DNA of 16,386 nt from Methylacidiphilum sp. (lineage in GTDB: Bacteria; Verrucomicrobiota; Verrucomicrobiia; CAIQCK01): assembly GCA_020718125.1 (NCBI GenBank), contig DYDC01000028.1:1-16386 (forward strand). Reading direction: 5' to 3'. A program made the position numbers and the translations under genes. Positions 1 to 8,195 of this stretch are shown in pieces; position 1 is the stretch's first letter, and every line of letters starts with the position of its first letter. The notes under the pieces were generated by a model that had not been told where the DNA came from, searched no databases, and saw only the letters and a program-made list of their open reading frames with translations.

Positions 1-123
1 CGCGCGTCCCGCGCGGCGCTCTGTCGCGCCGACCGCACAGAAGAGAAGCGTTGGGAGCAAGCGCCGGGGACGATCACGCTCGTGTTGGAGCCATTCGGCA
101 CGCGGATGTTGGTGACGCGCTAA
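1..123 (+). CDS. C-terminal end of a protein, perhaps a glycoside hydrolase (partial)
   Basis: The frame is open from the first base of the window and ends at TAA (121-123), giving 40 residues that finish LVLEPFGTRMLVTR. Codons are G/C-ending, as in the real genes nearby. The pattern of alternating hydrophobic residues, then EPFGTRML, then the stop, resembles the last strands of the C-terminal beta-sandwich that closes many glycosidases. That similarity is only suggestive, and the catalytic part lies outside the window. The gene converges on the pseudokinase gene, with 21 nt between the two stop codons. The family cannot be named from this fragment. That it is coding is likely; the glycosidase assignment is weak. 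Confidence 0.55.
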   Translation, partial: RASRAALCRADRTEEKRWEQAPGTITLVLEPFGTRMLVTR

Positions 124-144
124 ACGGCAGCACTTCCCGCACAG

Positions 145-1995
145 CTATGGCGCCACGGGCGCGGGTTGCAGGGGCGATTGCTTGCAGAGGGCGCGGTAGC
201 GCGTCACGTCCACGCCGAGCGTGGCCGCAATCTGGAGACATTCCTCCGCCAGCGCGGGATCGCTGAGGGCGTAGAGCGCAAAAACCGCGCCCGCGATGAC
301 CACGTCGCGGTCGAGTTGGGCGCCGGGGGGCGCGTGGCAGGCGAGCCAGGATTTCCAGCGGCCCACGACGACATGCGGGAATGGGTGGCTGACGGTGCCG
401 CCTTGCGGTGTCGTGAATGTGACGGTCTCGCCATTGGCGCTCTGCACGGTCAACTGGTCGCTGCCCACGGTCAACTTCTGGCCAGCCAGCGCCGCCGCGT
501 TGGCCTTCAGACCATCCTTGAGCTTCAACAACCGGCGCGCGTCAGCCGCTTCCTGTTCCATCGCGGTGACGAAAATCGGCTGGTTCATCTGCCGGAAAGC
601 GGGAATGGTGCCATCGCACAACTGGGCGGCGTCCTCGAAACAATCCGCCTTGATCAACTCGACCCACTGGCCATGCACGGGCCGATACTTCGTCATCGCG
701 TCGCGGTCGAACTCCGGCGCCGCAGGGGCGGCCGGCGCGGCGGGCTGGCCGGCCTGCGGTTGGGCTTGTGCCGGTTGTCCAGACTGCGCCGCAGGCTGTT
801 GCCCGGCGGCGCGTGGCCGCTTTTCCGCCACCTGCCGTCTCGCTTCCTTGATCTGGTGGTCCCGGTAGTAATCAGCCCCGAACCAGCCGATGCCGACAAC
901 GATGAGCGCGGCAACCGGCGGCATCAGCAGTTTCCAGTCGGTCTTCTTCTTCGCCGCGGCCTGTTCCCGCGCATACGACGGCAGCGTGCTTTCATCCGGC
1001 GCGGTCGGTCCCGCCACAGACAATTGCAGCGAGCCGGGCTTAGGCCCGCCGATGGACAACTGCATGGAGCCTCCCGCTGCCGGAGGAGGAGGTGTCGGCG
1101 CGCCGCCGGCCTTCCGCATGGCGCCTTTCGGTTTGGGTGGCGATGCCGCCGCAGGAGCGGGCGCAGGGGAAACCGAAAGTGACAGCGAGGGCGCGGGGGC
1201 TGCCGCGGGCGCCGGCGCGGACGTTGCGAGTGAGAGTCCGCCGCTGACGGAGAGTTGTTCCGGCTTCGCGCAGGATGGCTTGCGCCCCTCGATGAGCGCG
1301 GTGAGGTCCTGGATGATCTCGTCGTAGTTCGCGAAGTTCCATTTCGGATCCGGCGAAAGCATCTTTTCCAGCACATCACCGGCAAACGTGTTGAGGTCCG
1401 GGCGCTTTTCCGCGAGGTTGGGCACACGATGGCCGGGCTGGGGCGGCGGCTCCGCCAGCAGCATCTGGTATAGCGCGCCGCCGAGCGCGCGAAAGTCGCC
1501 CGGACGGGAGCCTTCTCCCGGTTTCGCCACCGCCAGCCCGCGCAGTTTCACCACACCGTCCTGTTGCACGATGATGTCGTCCACTGTCAGTCCCCCGTGC
1601 AACAACTGGGCGGTGTCCCAGGCGTGCTTGAGCGCCTGGGCGCAGCAGCGCGCGATCTCCAGGGCCGTCGGCTCCGGCAACGCGCCGTGGCCGCCAATCC
1701 AGTCGGTGATCGTCAGGCCCTCGATCCATTCCGTCGCCAGGAAGAACTCGCCGCCGGCTTCGCCGCCGTCGAGCAGGGCTTCGAGGTTGGAATGCTGGAC
1801 CTTTGCGGCGGCCTGCGCCTGCAGCAGGAACCGCTGGCGATACGCCGCGTCCCCGGCCCGGCTGCGCTCGATCATCACGACGCGCGCCGGCACGCCGTCG
1901 CTCGTCCGTTTCGCGCGATAGACCGTGCCGACCGGCGCGTCGCCGATGGCGCCTTGCAGTTCAAACAAACCCAACGTTCCCGGTGGATTGCTCAT
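145..1995 (-). CDS. Membrane-anchored Ser/Thr protein kinase-like protein, predicted pseudokinase
   Basis: This 616-residue protein has a protein-kinase-like fold at residues 7-237. A glycine-loop-like stretch (GAIGDAPVGTVYRAKR) and a recognisable C-lobe remain, but every catalytic motif is altered. The VAIK lysine is absent (VVMIE, 39-43). The helix-C glutamate is absent. HRD is HGG (133-135), and the Mg-binding Asn is Asp140. DFG reads LRG (151-153). A Pro/Ala/Ser-rich linker (255-350) follows, then one membrane helix (about 356-373), a second Pro/Ala/Gln-rich stretch, and a C-terminal region (430-616) with strands around 505-550 that would be extracytoplasmic. Known pseudokinases act as scaffolds or allosteric partners; a signalling or scaffolding role here is inferred. 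It follows cysS by 9 nt with a strong ribosome site, so it is probably co-transcribed. Confidence is high that it is a real gene of kinase fold, and good that it is inactive. Confidence 0.88.
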   Translation of the reverse strand: MSNPPGTLGLFELQGAIGDAPVGTVYRAKRTSDGVPARVVMIERSRAGDAAYRQRFLLQAQAAAKVQHSNLEALLDGGEAGGEFFLATEWIEGLTITDWIGGHGALPEPTALEIARCCAQALKHAWDTAQLLHGGLTVDDIIVQQDGVVKLRGLAVAKPGEGSRPGDFRALGGALYQMLLAEPPPQPGHRVPNLAEKRPDLNTFAGDVLEKMLSPDPKWNFANYDEIIQDLTALIEGRKPSCAKPEQLSVSGGLSLATSAPAPAAAPAPSLSLSVSPAPAPAAASPPKPKGAMRKAGGAPTPPPPAAGGSMQLSIGGPKPGSLQLSVAGPTAPDESTLPSYAREQAAAKKKTDWKLLMPPVAALIVVGIGWFGADYYRDHQIKEARRQVAEKRPRAAGQQPAAQSGQPAQAQPQAGQPAAPAAPAAPEFDRDAMTKYRPVHGQWVELIKADCFEDAAQLCDGTIPAFRQMNQPIFVTAMEQEAADARRLLKLKDGLKANAAALAGQKLTVGSDQLTVQSANGETVTFTTPQGGTVSHPFPHVVVGRWKSWLACHAPPGAQLDRDVVIAGAVFALYALSDPALAEECLQIAATLGVDVTRYRALCKQSPLQPAPVAP

Positions 1996-2001
1996 GAGGG
2001 A

Positions 2002-2006
2002 CTCCT
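2002..2006 (-). promoter_or_regulatory. Shine-Dalgarno site of the pseudokinase gene, overlapping the cysS stop codon
   Basis: On the minus strand AGGAG lies 6 nt before the ATG at 1995 and fixes that start. The cysS stop codon TAG is part of it (TAGGAG), so a ribosome terminating on cysS sits on the site of the next gene. This suggests translational coupling. It is the clearest Shine-Dalgarno sequence in the window; most other genes here have weak or no such site. Confidence 0.75.
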
Positions 2007-3405
2007 AAATCTGTTTCAGCTTCGGCCCTTTGGGCGTGTCTTCGACGACCCAGCCTTTCACTTTCAACTCATCGCGCAACTGGTCGGCGCGCTTGAAATC
2101 CTTCGCCTTGCGCGCCGCCTGGCGTTGTCCGGCCAGCGCCACGATGTCCGCGGGGGCGTCGGCCCGCTGCGGCACGCCAAGGCCCAGCACGGTATCCAGA
2201 CGTTGCCACGCTTGCAAGACCGCAGCCGCGCCGTCCGGCTTCAGCGCGCCGGCGGCCAGCGCCTTGTTGGTGTCGCGGATGAAATCGAACGCGACGCCGA
2301 GCGCCGCGCTGACGTTCAAGTCATCGTCAAGCGCCGCCTCGAAGCCGCCAACCAACCCTTCGACGCCCGCCGCATCGCCCGCGTTCGGTGATGTATCGCC
2401 CGCGATTTCTTGAAGCTTCACCAACAACTCGTCAATCCGGGCCAGCGAGGCGCGGGCGGCCTCGACACCTTCGAGTGTGAAGTTCAGCGGCCGGCGGTAG
2501 TGCTCGCCGAGCAATGTGTAGCGCAGCTCGCGGCCGGTAAAGCCTTTCGCAAAGAGGTCGCGCAGCGTGTGGAAGTTGCCCAGCTTCTTGCTCATCTTCT
2601 GGCCGTTGACCATCAGGTGCGCGCAGTGCAGCCAGTAGCGGACGAACGGCTTGCCGGTGGCCGCCTCGCTCTGCGCGATCTCGTCCTCGTGGTGCGGGAA
2701 AACCAGGTCCTCGCCGCCGCAGTGCATGTCGAAGCTCTCGCCGAGATACTTCATGCTCATCGCGCTACACTCGATGTGCCAGCCCGGCCGGCCCCGGCCC
2801 CACGGCGATTCCCACGCGATGTCGCCATCGGCCTCGTCGCGCGCCTTCCAGAGCGCGAAATCGCCGGCCGATTCCTTCTCGTATTCGTCCAGCTTCACAC
2901 GCTCGCCCGACCGCAACTGCCCGGCGTCTATCTTCTTGAGCTGGCCGTAGCGCGAAAACTTCGCGATTGAGAAATACACCGACTTGTCCGGCGCCTGGTA
3001 GGCCACGCCCTTCTCCATCAGGGCGCGAATGAGGGCGATGATCTCGGCGATGTGCTCCGTGGCGCGCGGCTGTTGGTGCGGCGGCAGGATGTTCAGCGCC
3101 CGGCAGTCGTCCTCGAACGCCGCGGTGAACCGCGCGGTGAGCTGCCGCATCGGTTCGCCGGTCTGGCGGACGGTGCGGATGATCTTGTCCTCGACATCGG
3201 TGATGTTCATCACGTGCAGCACGTCGTAGCCACGGTAAGCGAGGTAGCGCCGCAGCAGGTCCTCGAACACGAACGCACGGAAGTTGCCGATGTGGGCGAA
3301 GTTATAGACGGTCGGCCCGCACGTGTAGAGGCCGACGCGTTTGCCGGCCGGATCGAGCGGCCGGAACTCGTCGAGGTTGCGGGTGAGGGTGTTGAAGAAT
3401 TTCAC
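2005..3405 (-). CDS. cysS: Cysteinyl-tRNA synthetase
   Basis: Cytoplasmic class I aminoacyl-tRNA synthetase that attaches cysteine to tRNA-Cys. It is 466 residues from the GTG at 3405. It shows the HIGH-type motif HIGN (38-41), the KMSKS loop as KMSKK (270-274), and the four zinc ligands expected by comparison with the E. coli enzyme: C29, C213, H238 and E242. GWHIECSAM and FPHHEDEIAQSEA are family signatures. The frame stays open to another GTG at 3441, but those 12 extra residues come from a repeat-like A/T-rich spacer. Family proteins begin with a short hydrophobic stretch then FNTLTR, which matches the 3405 start (KFFNTLTRN). It lies 65 nt after ispF and 9 nt before the pseudokinase gene. 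ispF and cysS neighbour each other in several bacterial groups. No frameshift or missing residue is seen. Confidence 0.97.
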   Translation of the reverse strand: MKFFNTLTRNLDEFRPLDPAGKRVGLYTCGPTVYNFAHIGNFRAFVFEDLLRRYLAYRGYDVLHVMNITDVEDKIIRTVRQTGEPMRQLTARFTAAFEDDCRALNILPPHQQPRATEHIAEIIALIRALMEKGVAYQAPDKSVYFSIAKFSRYGQLKKIDAGQLRSGERVKLDEYEKESAGDFALWKARDEADGDIAWESPWGRGRPGWHIECSAMSMKYLGESFDMHCGGEDLVFPHHEDEIAQSEAATGKPFVRYWLHCAHLMVNGQKMSKKLGNFHTLRDLFAKGFTGRELRYTLLGEHYRRPLNFTLEGVEAARASLARIDELLVKLQEIAGDTSPNAGDAAGVEGLVGGFEAALDDDLNVSAALGVAFDFIRDTNKALAAGALKPDGAAAVLQAWQRLDTVLGLGVPQRADAPADIVALAGQRQAARKAKDFKRADQLRDELKVKGWVVEDTPKGPKLKQI

Positions 3406-3465
3406 AAAATTAAGAGTTAAGAGTTCAAAGCAATTCTTCACTCTTCACTTCTCACTCTTAACTTT
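3406..3465 (-). repeat. A/T-rich heptamer-like repeats forming an inverted repeat between ispF and cysS
   Basis: On the minus strand the spacer contains successive 7-mers close to AGTGAAG (AGTTAAG, AGTGAGA, AGTGAAG, AGTGAAG). These are followed by the opposite orientation (ACTCTTAACTCTTAA). The 10-nt arms AGTTAAGAGT and ACTCTTAACT are exact reverse complements (plus-strand 3415-3424 and 3454-3463) and enclose about 29 nt. Composition differs sharply from the surrounding GC-rich genes. There is no T-tract, so it is not a standard terminator. It resembles dispersed intergenic heptamer repeats known from some bacteria, and it may affect message folding just before cysS. Confidence 0.6.
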
Positions 3466-3470
3466 CCGGT

Positions 3471-3983
3471 TCACGGCTCCAGCTTCACCTTCGGCGACCT
3501 CACCGCGCCTGCGGCCAGCACGCTCACCACCGCCATCGCCGCGATGCCTTCGCCACGACCGACGAAGCCCATGTGCTCGTTGGTGGTGGCTTTGACGCCG
3601 ATCTGGTAGGGGCGGATGTGAAGCGCGTCCGCGATGCGGCCCTTCATCACCGCGATATGAGGCGCCATCTTCGGCTCCTGCGCGATGATCGTCGAATCCA
3701 CATTGACGATCTGCGCGCCGTCGCGCCGGACCATTTTCGCGACGTGCTCCAGGATGACCATCGAGTCAATCCCGTCCCATCGCGGGTCGTTGACGGGAAA
3801 ATGCTTGCCGATGTCGGCCTCGCCGATGGCGCCCAGCAGCGCGTCGGCGATGGCGTGCGCCAGCACGTCGGCGTCGCTGTGGCCGTCGAGGCCCTTGTCG
3901 TGGGGAATCTCCACGCCGCCGATGACGAGCCGGCGGCCTTCCTTGAAACGATGCACGTCGTATCCGATGCCTGCGCGATTCAT
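3471..3983 (-). CDS. ispF: 2-C-methyl-D-erythritol 2,4-cyclodiphosphate synthase
   Basis: This enzyme of the non-mevalonate (MEP) isoprenoid pathway converts CDP-methylerythritol 2-phosphate to the 2,4-cyclodiphosphate, releasing CMP. It is a cytoplasmic homotrimer. The 170-residue product is slightly longer than the usual 155-160 because of a C-terminal tail. The metal ligands D9 and H11 (GYDVHRF) and H43 (VLAHAIADALLG) are present. GHSDADV (34-40), the ADIGKHFP stretch (57-63) and the late TTNEHMGFVGRGEG motif are characteristic. The ATG at 3983 places DVH at the standard distance from the N-terminus; no Shine-Dalgarno is evident. It starts 27 nt after the DUF362 stop, and cysS follows 65 nt later. 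No other MEP-pathway gene is in the window. Confidence 0.97.
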   Translation of the reverse strand: MNRAGIGYDVHRFKEGRRLVIGGVEIPHDKGLDGHSDADVLAHAIADALLGAIGEADIGKHFPVNDPRWDGIDSMVILEHVAKMVRRDGAQIVNVDSTIIAQEPKMAPHIAVMKGRIADALHIRPYQIGVKATTNEHMGFVGRGEGIAAMAVVSVLAAGAVRSPKVKLEP

Positions 3984-4010
3984 GGTTCGTGTTGGGTGAT
4001 TGCTTGCCGC

Positions 4011-5096
<1,086 letters not shown>

Positions 5097-5203
5097 CACG
5101 TCGCGGCAACATACCGCAAAGCGCGTCGTCTTGGAATAACGGATTTAGCCACGGCTGCGGTCCGGACCGGCGACCATTTGCGGCTGACCAGCGGCCTGCA
5201 GGA

Positions 5204-6781
5204 TCACTTCCGCTTCTCGTCCTTGAACAGCTTGAACTCCACGCTGTCCACCAGCGCTTCCCAGCTTGCCTCGAGGATGTTGTCGTGGACTCCGACGGTG
5301 CCCCACAGGTCGGTCCCGTCGGTGGACTCGATGATGACGCGCGTCTTGGCCGCCGTGCCGCTGCCGCCGTCAAGGATGCGGACCTTGTAGTCCACCAGCC
5401 GCACCTGCTGGATGGCCGGGAAGAACTTCACCAGCGCCGCGCGTAACGCCTTGTCCAGCGCGTTGACCGGGCCGTCGCCTTCCGCGACCGTGTGCTCGAC
5501 CTTCTCGCCGACCTTCAGCTTCACACTCGCCTCGACGACGTTGAGGCCGTCGGGACCGTGCTTGTCCATGATCACGCGGTAGCCGAGCAGTTGGAAGAAC
5601 GGCTTGTGGCGCTTGAGCGTCTTTTGCACGAGCAACTGGAAGCTCGCATCCGCCGCCTCGAACTCATAGCCCCGGTGCTCGAGGTCCTTGAGTTGCTTCA
5701 GGATGTCGCGCAACTCCGGCGTGTCCTTGGTCAGTTCCACGCCCAGCTCCTGCGCCTTCATGAACACGTTGCTCCGGCCGCTCAACTCGCTCACGAGCAC
5801 ACGCCGGCGGTTGCCGACCGACTCCGGGTCGAGATGCTCGTAACTGCGGGCGACCTTCTCCACGGCGTTGACGTGGATGCCACCCTTGTGCGCGAACGCC
5901 GTCGCGCCGACGAACGGCTGCCGGATGTCGTGCCGGACGTTGGCGAGGTCGTCCACGAACAGGCTCAACTCGCGCAGATGCTTCAGGTTCTCGCGCGGGA
6001 CGCACGCAACGCCCATCTTCAGCGCAAGGTTGGCGATCACGGACGTGATGTTGCAGTTGCCGGTCCGTTCACCGTAGCCGTTGATCGTGCCCTGCACCTG
6101 CACGGCGCCCTGCCCGACCGCGGCGAGCGCGTTGGCCACGCCGAGGCCGCAATCGTTATGCGTGTGGATGCCGAGCGGCGCGCGGAGCTGCCGCTTCACG
6201 TCGGCAACGATGCGCGCGACGTCGGCGGGCATCGTGCCGCCGTTGGTGTCGCACAGCACGAGCGCGTCCGCGCCCGCGTCCCGCGCCGCCGCAAGCGTCC
6301 GCAGCGCGTAATCCGGGTCGTCCTTGTAGCCGTCGAAGAAGTGCTCGGCGTCGTAGAAGACCTCTTTGCCGCGCTCTTTGAAGTAACGCACGCTATCGGC
6401 GATCATCGCGACGTTCTCCTCCAGCGCCGTGCGGATGACCTCGCGGACGTGGAGCGACCAGGTCTTGCCGACCATCGTCACGACCGGCGTGTGGGCCTCG
6501 ACGAGCGCCTGGATGTTCGGGTCGCGCGAGCAGACGTCCTTCGCCCGGCGCGTGCTGCCGAACGCCGCGACCTTCGCGTGGCGGAACTTGTGGTTGCGCG
6601 CCGCGGTAAAGAACTCCATGTCCTTCGGGTTGGACCCCGGCCAGCCGCCCTCGATGTAATGCACGCCGAAGGCGTCGAGGCGCTCCGCGATGCGGAGCTT
6701 GTCGGGGCTGGAGAAGGAAATCCCCTCGCCCTGCGCGCCGTCGCGCAGTGTCGTGTCGTAGATGGTGACTTTGGGGTTCAC
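5204..6781 (-). CDS. cimA: (R)-citramalate synthase
   Basis: It condenses acetyl-CoA with pyruvate to citramalate, the first step of the threonine-independent route to 2-oxobutyrate and isoleucine. The 525-residue protein begins with the HMGL-like TIM barrel. DTTLRDGAQGEG (9-20) carries the catalytic Arg13 and metal ligand Asp14. HTHND (206-210) supplies two metal-binding histidines, and GYGERTGNCNITSV (235-248) is the loop typical of citramalate synthases. A LeuA-type allosteric dimer domain (about 385-520) is expected to bind the feedback effector, usually isoleucine. Length and N-terminus match the long CimA group rather than 2-isopropylmalate synthase; a homocitrate synthase-like activity is much less likely. 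The start is GTG at 6781, within a 4-nt GTGA overlap with the lysC stop, so translation is probably coupled. About 107 nt separate it from the DUF362 gene. Confidence 0.94.
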   Translation of the reverse strand: MNPKVTIYDTTLRDGAQGEGISFSSPDKLRIAERLDAFGVHYIEGGWPGSNPKDMEFFTAARNHKFRHAKVAAFGSTRRAKDVCSRDPNIQALVEAHTPVVTMVGKTWSLHVREVIRTALEENVAMIADSVRYFKERGKEVFYDAEHFFDGYKDDPDYALRTLAAARDAGADALVLCDTNGGTMPADVARIVADVKRQLRAPLGIHTHNDCGLGVANALAAVGQGAVQVQGTINGYGERTGNCNITSVIANLALKMGVACVPRENLKHLRELSLFVDDLANVRHDIRQPFVGATAFAHKGGIHVNAVEKVARSYEHLDPESVGNRRRVLVSELSGRSNVFMKAQELGVELTKDTPELRDILKQLKDLEHRGYEFEAADASFQLLVQKTLKRHKPFFQLLGYRVIMDKHGPDGLNVVEASVKLKVGEKVEHTVAEGDGPVNALDKALRAALVKFFPAIQQVRLVDYKVRILDGGSGTAAKTRVIIESTDGTDLWGTVGVHDNILEASWEALVDSVEFKLFKDEKRK

Positions 6782-7995
6782 TTCTTGCCCAATCCGAATT
6801 TCTCATGCAGGACGTTGGCCGCCTTGTCGGCGTCCTTGAGGTCCACGACGACCGAGACCTTGATCTCGCTCGTGCTGATCATCTGGATGTTGACGCCGCT
6901 GGCAGCCAGCGTTTCGAACATGCCGGCGGCGACGCCGGGATGGCTCTTCATGCCGACGCCGACGATGGACACCTTCGCGATGCCGTCCTTGGCGGTCACG
7001 CCGCCCGCGCCGATGGCCGCCGCCAGCGGTTCGAGCGTCACGAGCGCCTTCTTCAGGTCGTCGGCGCCGACGCTGAACGTGACGTCGGTCGCGCCCTTCT
7101 CGGACACGTTCTGGACGATCACGTCCACGTTGACGTTCGCGTCGGCCACGGCGCGGAAGATGCGCGCCGCCATGCCGGGCTTGTCTGGCACGTGGGCGAC
7201 GGTGACCTTGGCTTGTTTCTTGTCCACTGCGACGCCGCGGATGACGACGTCTTCCATGCTGCGGGTTTCTGCTTTCACGATGGTTCCTGGGTTGTCATTG
7301 AAACTGCTGCGCACTTCGAACACGACGTTGAACTTCTTGGCGAACTCGACCGAGCGGGCCTGCATGACCTTCGAGCCGAGGGCGGCCATCTCGAGCAGCT
7401 CGTCGTAGCTGATCTCGGGAATCTTCTGCGCGTCCTTCACCACGCGCGGGTCGGCGGTATAGACGCCGTCCACGTCGGTGTAGATCTGGCAGATGTCGGC
7501 CTTGACCGCCGCCGCGATGGCGATGGCGGACAGGTCGCTGCCGCCGCGTCCGAGCGTGGTGATCTGTTGGTCGGGCGTTTCGCCCTGGAACCCGGCGATG
7601 ATGACCGCGTTGCCGGCATCGAGCAACTCGTGCACGCGCTTGGGAGTGATATTGGCGATTTTGGCCTTCGTGTGGACGCCATCGGTGACGATGCCCGCCT
7701 GCGCGCCGGTGAGGCTGGCGGCCTTCGCGCCGAGCGAGTGGATCGCCATCGCCAAGAGCGCGATGGTGGTCTGCTCGCCGGTGGCCAGCAGCACGTCCAT
7801 CTCGCGCTCGTTGGGCATGTCGTGGACTTCCTTGGCCAGCTCGATGAGGCTGTCGGTGACGCCGCTCATCGCGGAAACCACCGCGACGACCTGGTTGCCG
7901 GCCTGCTGCGTGGCCAGGACGCGCCGTGCGACGTTCTTGATGCGTTCCGGGCTGCCGACGGAGGTGCCGCCGTATTTTTGGACTACCAATGCCAT
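6778..7995 (-). CDS. lysC: Aspartate kinase (aspartokinase)
   Basis: It phosphorylates aspartate to 4-phospho-aspartate, the entry step for lysine, threonine, methionine and threonine-derived isoleucine. The 405 residues form an amino-acid kinase domain with KYGGTS (7-12), TTLGRGGSD (147-154) and YTDVDGVYTADPR (172-184). Two ACT domains follow (about 263-335 and 342-405) and normally bind lysine and/or threonine for feedback inhibition. The single-function architecture matches the Bacillus/Corynebacterium type. The ATG at 7995 is right for the family; only a weak GGAAAA precedes it. Met247 lies where some relatives start a separate beta subunit, but no ribosome site is visible there. The gene is preceded by an attenuator-like leader (8048-8155) and overlaps cimA by 4 nt. 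Transcript control as well as enzyme feedback is therefore likely. Confidence 0.97.
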   Translation of the reverse strand: MALVVQKYGGTSVGSPERIKNVARRVLATQQAGNQVVAVVSAMSGVTDSLIELAKEVHDMPNEREMDVLLATGEQTTIALLAMAIHSLGAKAASLTGAQAGIVTDGVHTKAKIANITPKRVHELLDAGNAVIIAGFQGETPDQQITTLGRGGSDLSAIAIAAAVKADICQIYTDVDGVYTADPRVVKDAQKIPEISYDELLEMAALGSKVMQARSVEFAKKFNVVFEVRSSFNDNPGTIVKAETRSMEDVVIRGVAVDKKQAKVTVAHVPDKPGMAARIFRAVADANVNVDVIVQNVSEKGATDVTFSVGADDLKKALVTLEPLAAAIGAGGVTAKDGIAKVSIVGVGMKSHPGVAAGMFETLAASGVNIQMISTSEIKVSVVVDLKDADKAANVLHEKFGLGKK

Positions 7996-8047
7996 GTTCG
8001 TTTTCCGTTATCGTTGTTTGTCCGCACGAATCGCCCGCGTCGCGGTA

Positions 8048-8078
8048 TAAAAAAACCCCCGGTTGGTCAACCGAGGGT
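8048..8078 (-). terminator. Strong intrinsic terminator upstream of lysC
   Basis: On the minus strand ACCCTCGGTT-GACC-AACCGGGGGT forms a 10-bp stem (one G-U pair) with a 4-nt loop, followed directly by seven T residues (plus-strand A-run 8049-8055). This is an excellent Rho-independent terminator reading leftward. It ends 53 nt before the lysC ATG, so it can stop transcription into lysC-cimA. It could instead simply end the epimerase transcript, whose stop is about 160 nt upstream. The competing pairings of its 5' arm favour an attenuator role. Confidence 0.85.
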
Positions 8079-8104
8079 GTGACGCGGCGAGCCGCTCACC
8101 CCGG

Positions 8105-8155
8105 TCAGGGGGTCAGCTTAATCGTCTTCACAACCGTGCCGCGTTTGGCGTTCAT
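8105..8155 (-). CDS. Putative attenuation leader peptide of lysC-cimA, 16 residues
   Basis: ATG at 8155 to TGA at 8107-8105 encodes MNAKRGTVVKTIKLTP. Residues 7-15 (TVVKTIKLT) are only Thr (3), Val (2), Lys (2), Ile and Leu. These are end products of the aspartate and branched-chain pathways served by the two following genes. Its stop codon lies inside the first arm of the attenuator pairing. No Shine-Dalgarno is visible, which weakens the case, although several genes in this window also lack one. The TGA is followed by the terminator hairpin about 27 nt later. At 16 codons, chance is a serious alternative. Confidence 0.42.
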   Translation of the reverse strand: MNAKRGTVVKTIKLTP

Positions 8156-8195
8156 GCGCGCGGGAAAGTGTCAAAAACCGGCCGCCAAATCAAGA

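Larger units (their letters stand above)
8048..8155 (-). promoter_or_regulatory. Putative transcription attenuator (leader region) of lysC-cimA
   Basis: Four mutually exclusive pairing segments are visible on the minus strand. Segment 1 is ACCCCC (plus 8113-8108), the last two sense codons of the leader ORF. Segment 2 is GGGGTG (8102-8097). Segment 3 is CACCCT (8079-8074), in the 5' arm of the terminator. Segment 4 is the terminator 3' arm. 1:2 pairs ACCCC with GGGGT, 2:3 pairs GGGGTG with CACCCT around a small GCGG/CCGC hairpin (8084-8095), and 3:4 is the terminator. A ribosome stalled on Thr/Ile/Lys codons would cover segment 1 and free segment 2 to block termination. One reaching the stop codon would cover segments 1-2 and allow it. 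The pairings are seen in the sequence; the mechanism is inferred by analogy with the thr and ilv leaders of enteric bacteria. Confidence 0.5.

Noticed and set aside
3406..3441. Upstream GTG at 3441 as the start of cysS
   Set aside because: The added 12 residues are translated from the heptamer-like repeat, and family N-termini align to the GTG at 3405.
5492..7408. A 638-codon open frame on the plus strand across cimA and lysC
   Set aside because: It is antisense to two clearly identified enzymes. Its composition is that of a GC-rich shadow frame (repetitive Arg/Val/Asp/His), and no domain is recognisable.
8169..8174. TTGACA on the minus strand as the -35 box of a lysC promoter
   Set aside because: The hexamer is perfect, but no acceptable -10 box lies 16-18 nt downstream, and transcription from it would start inside the leader ORF.
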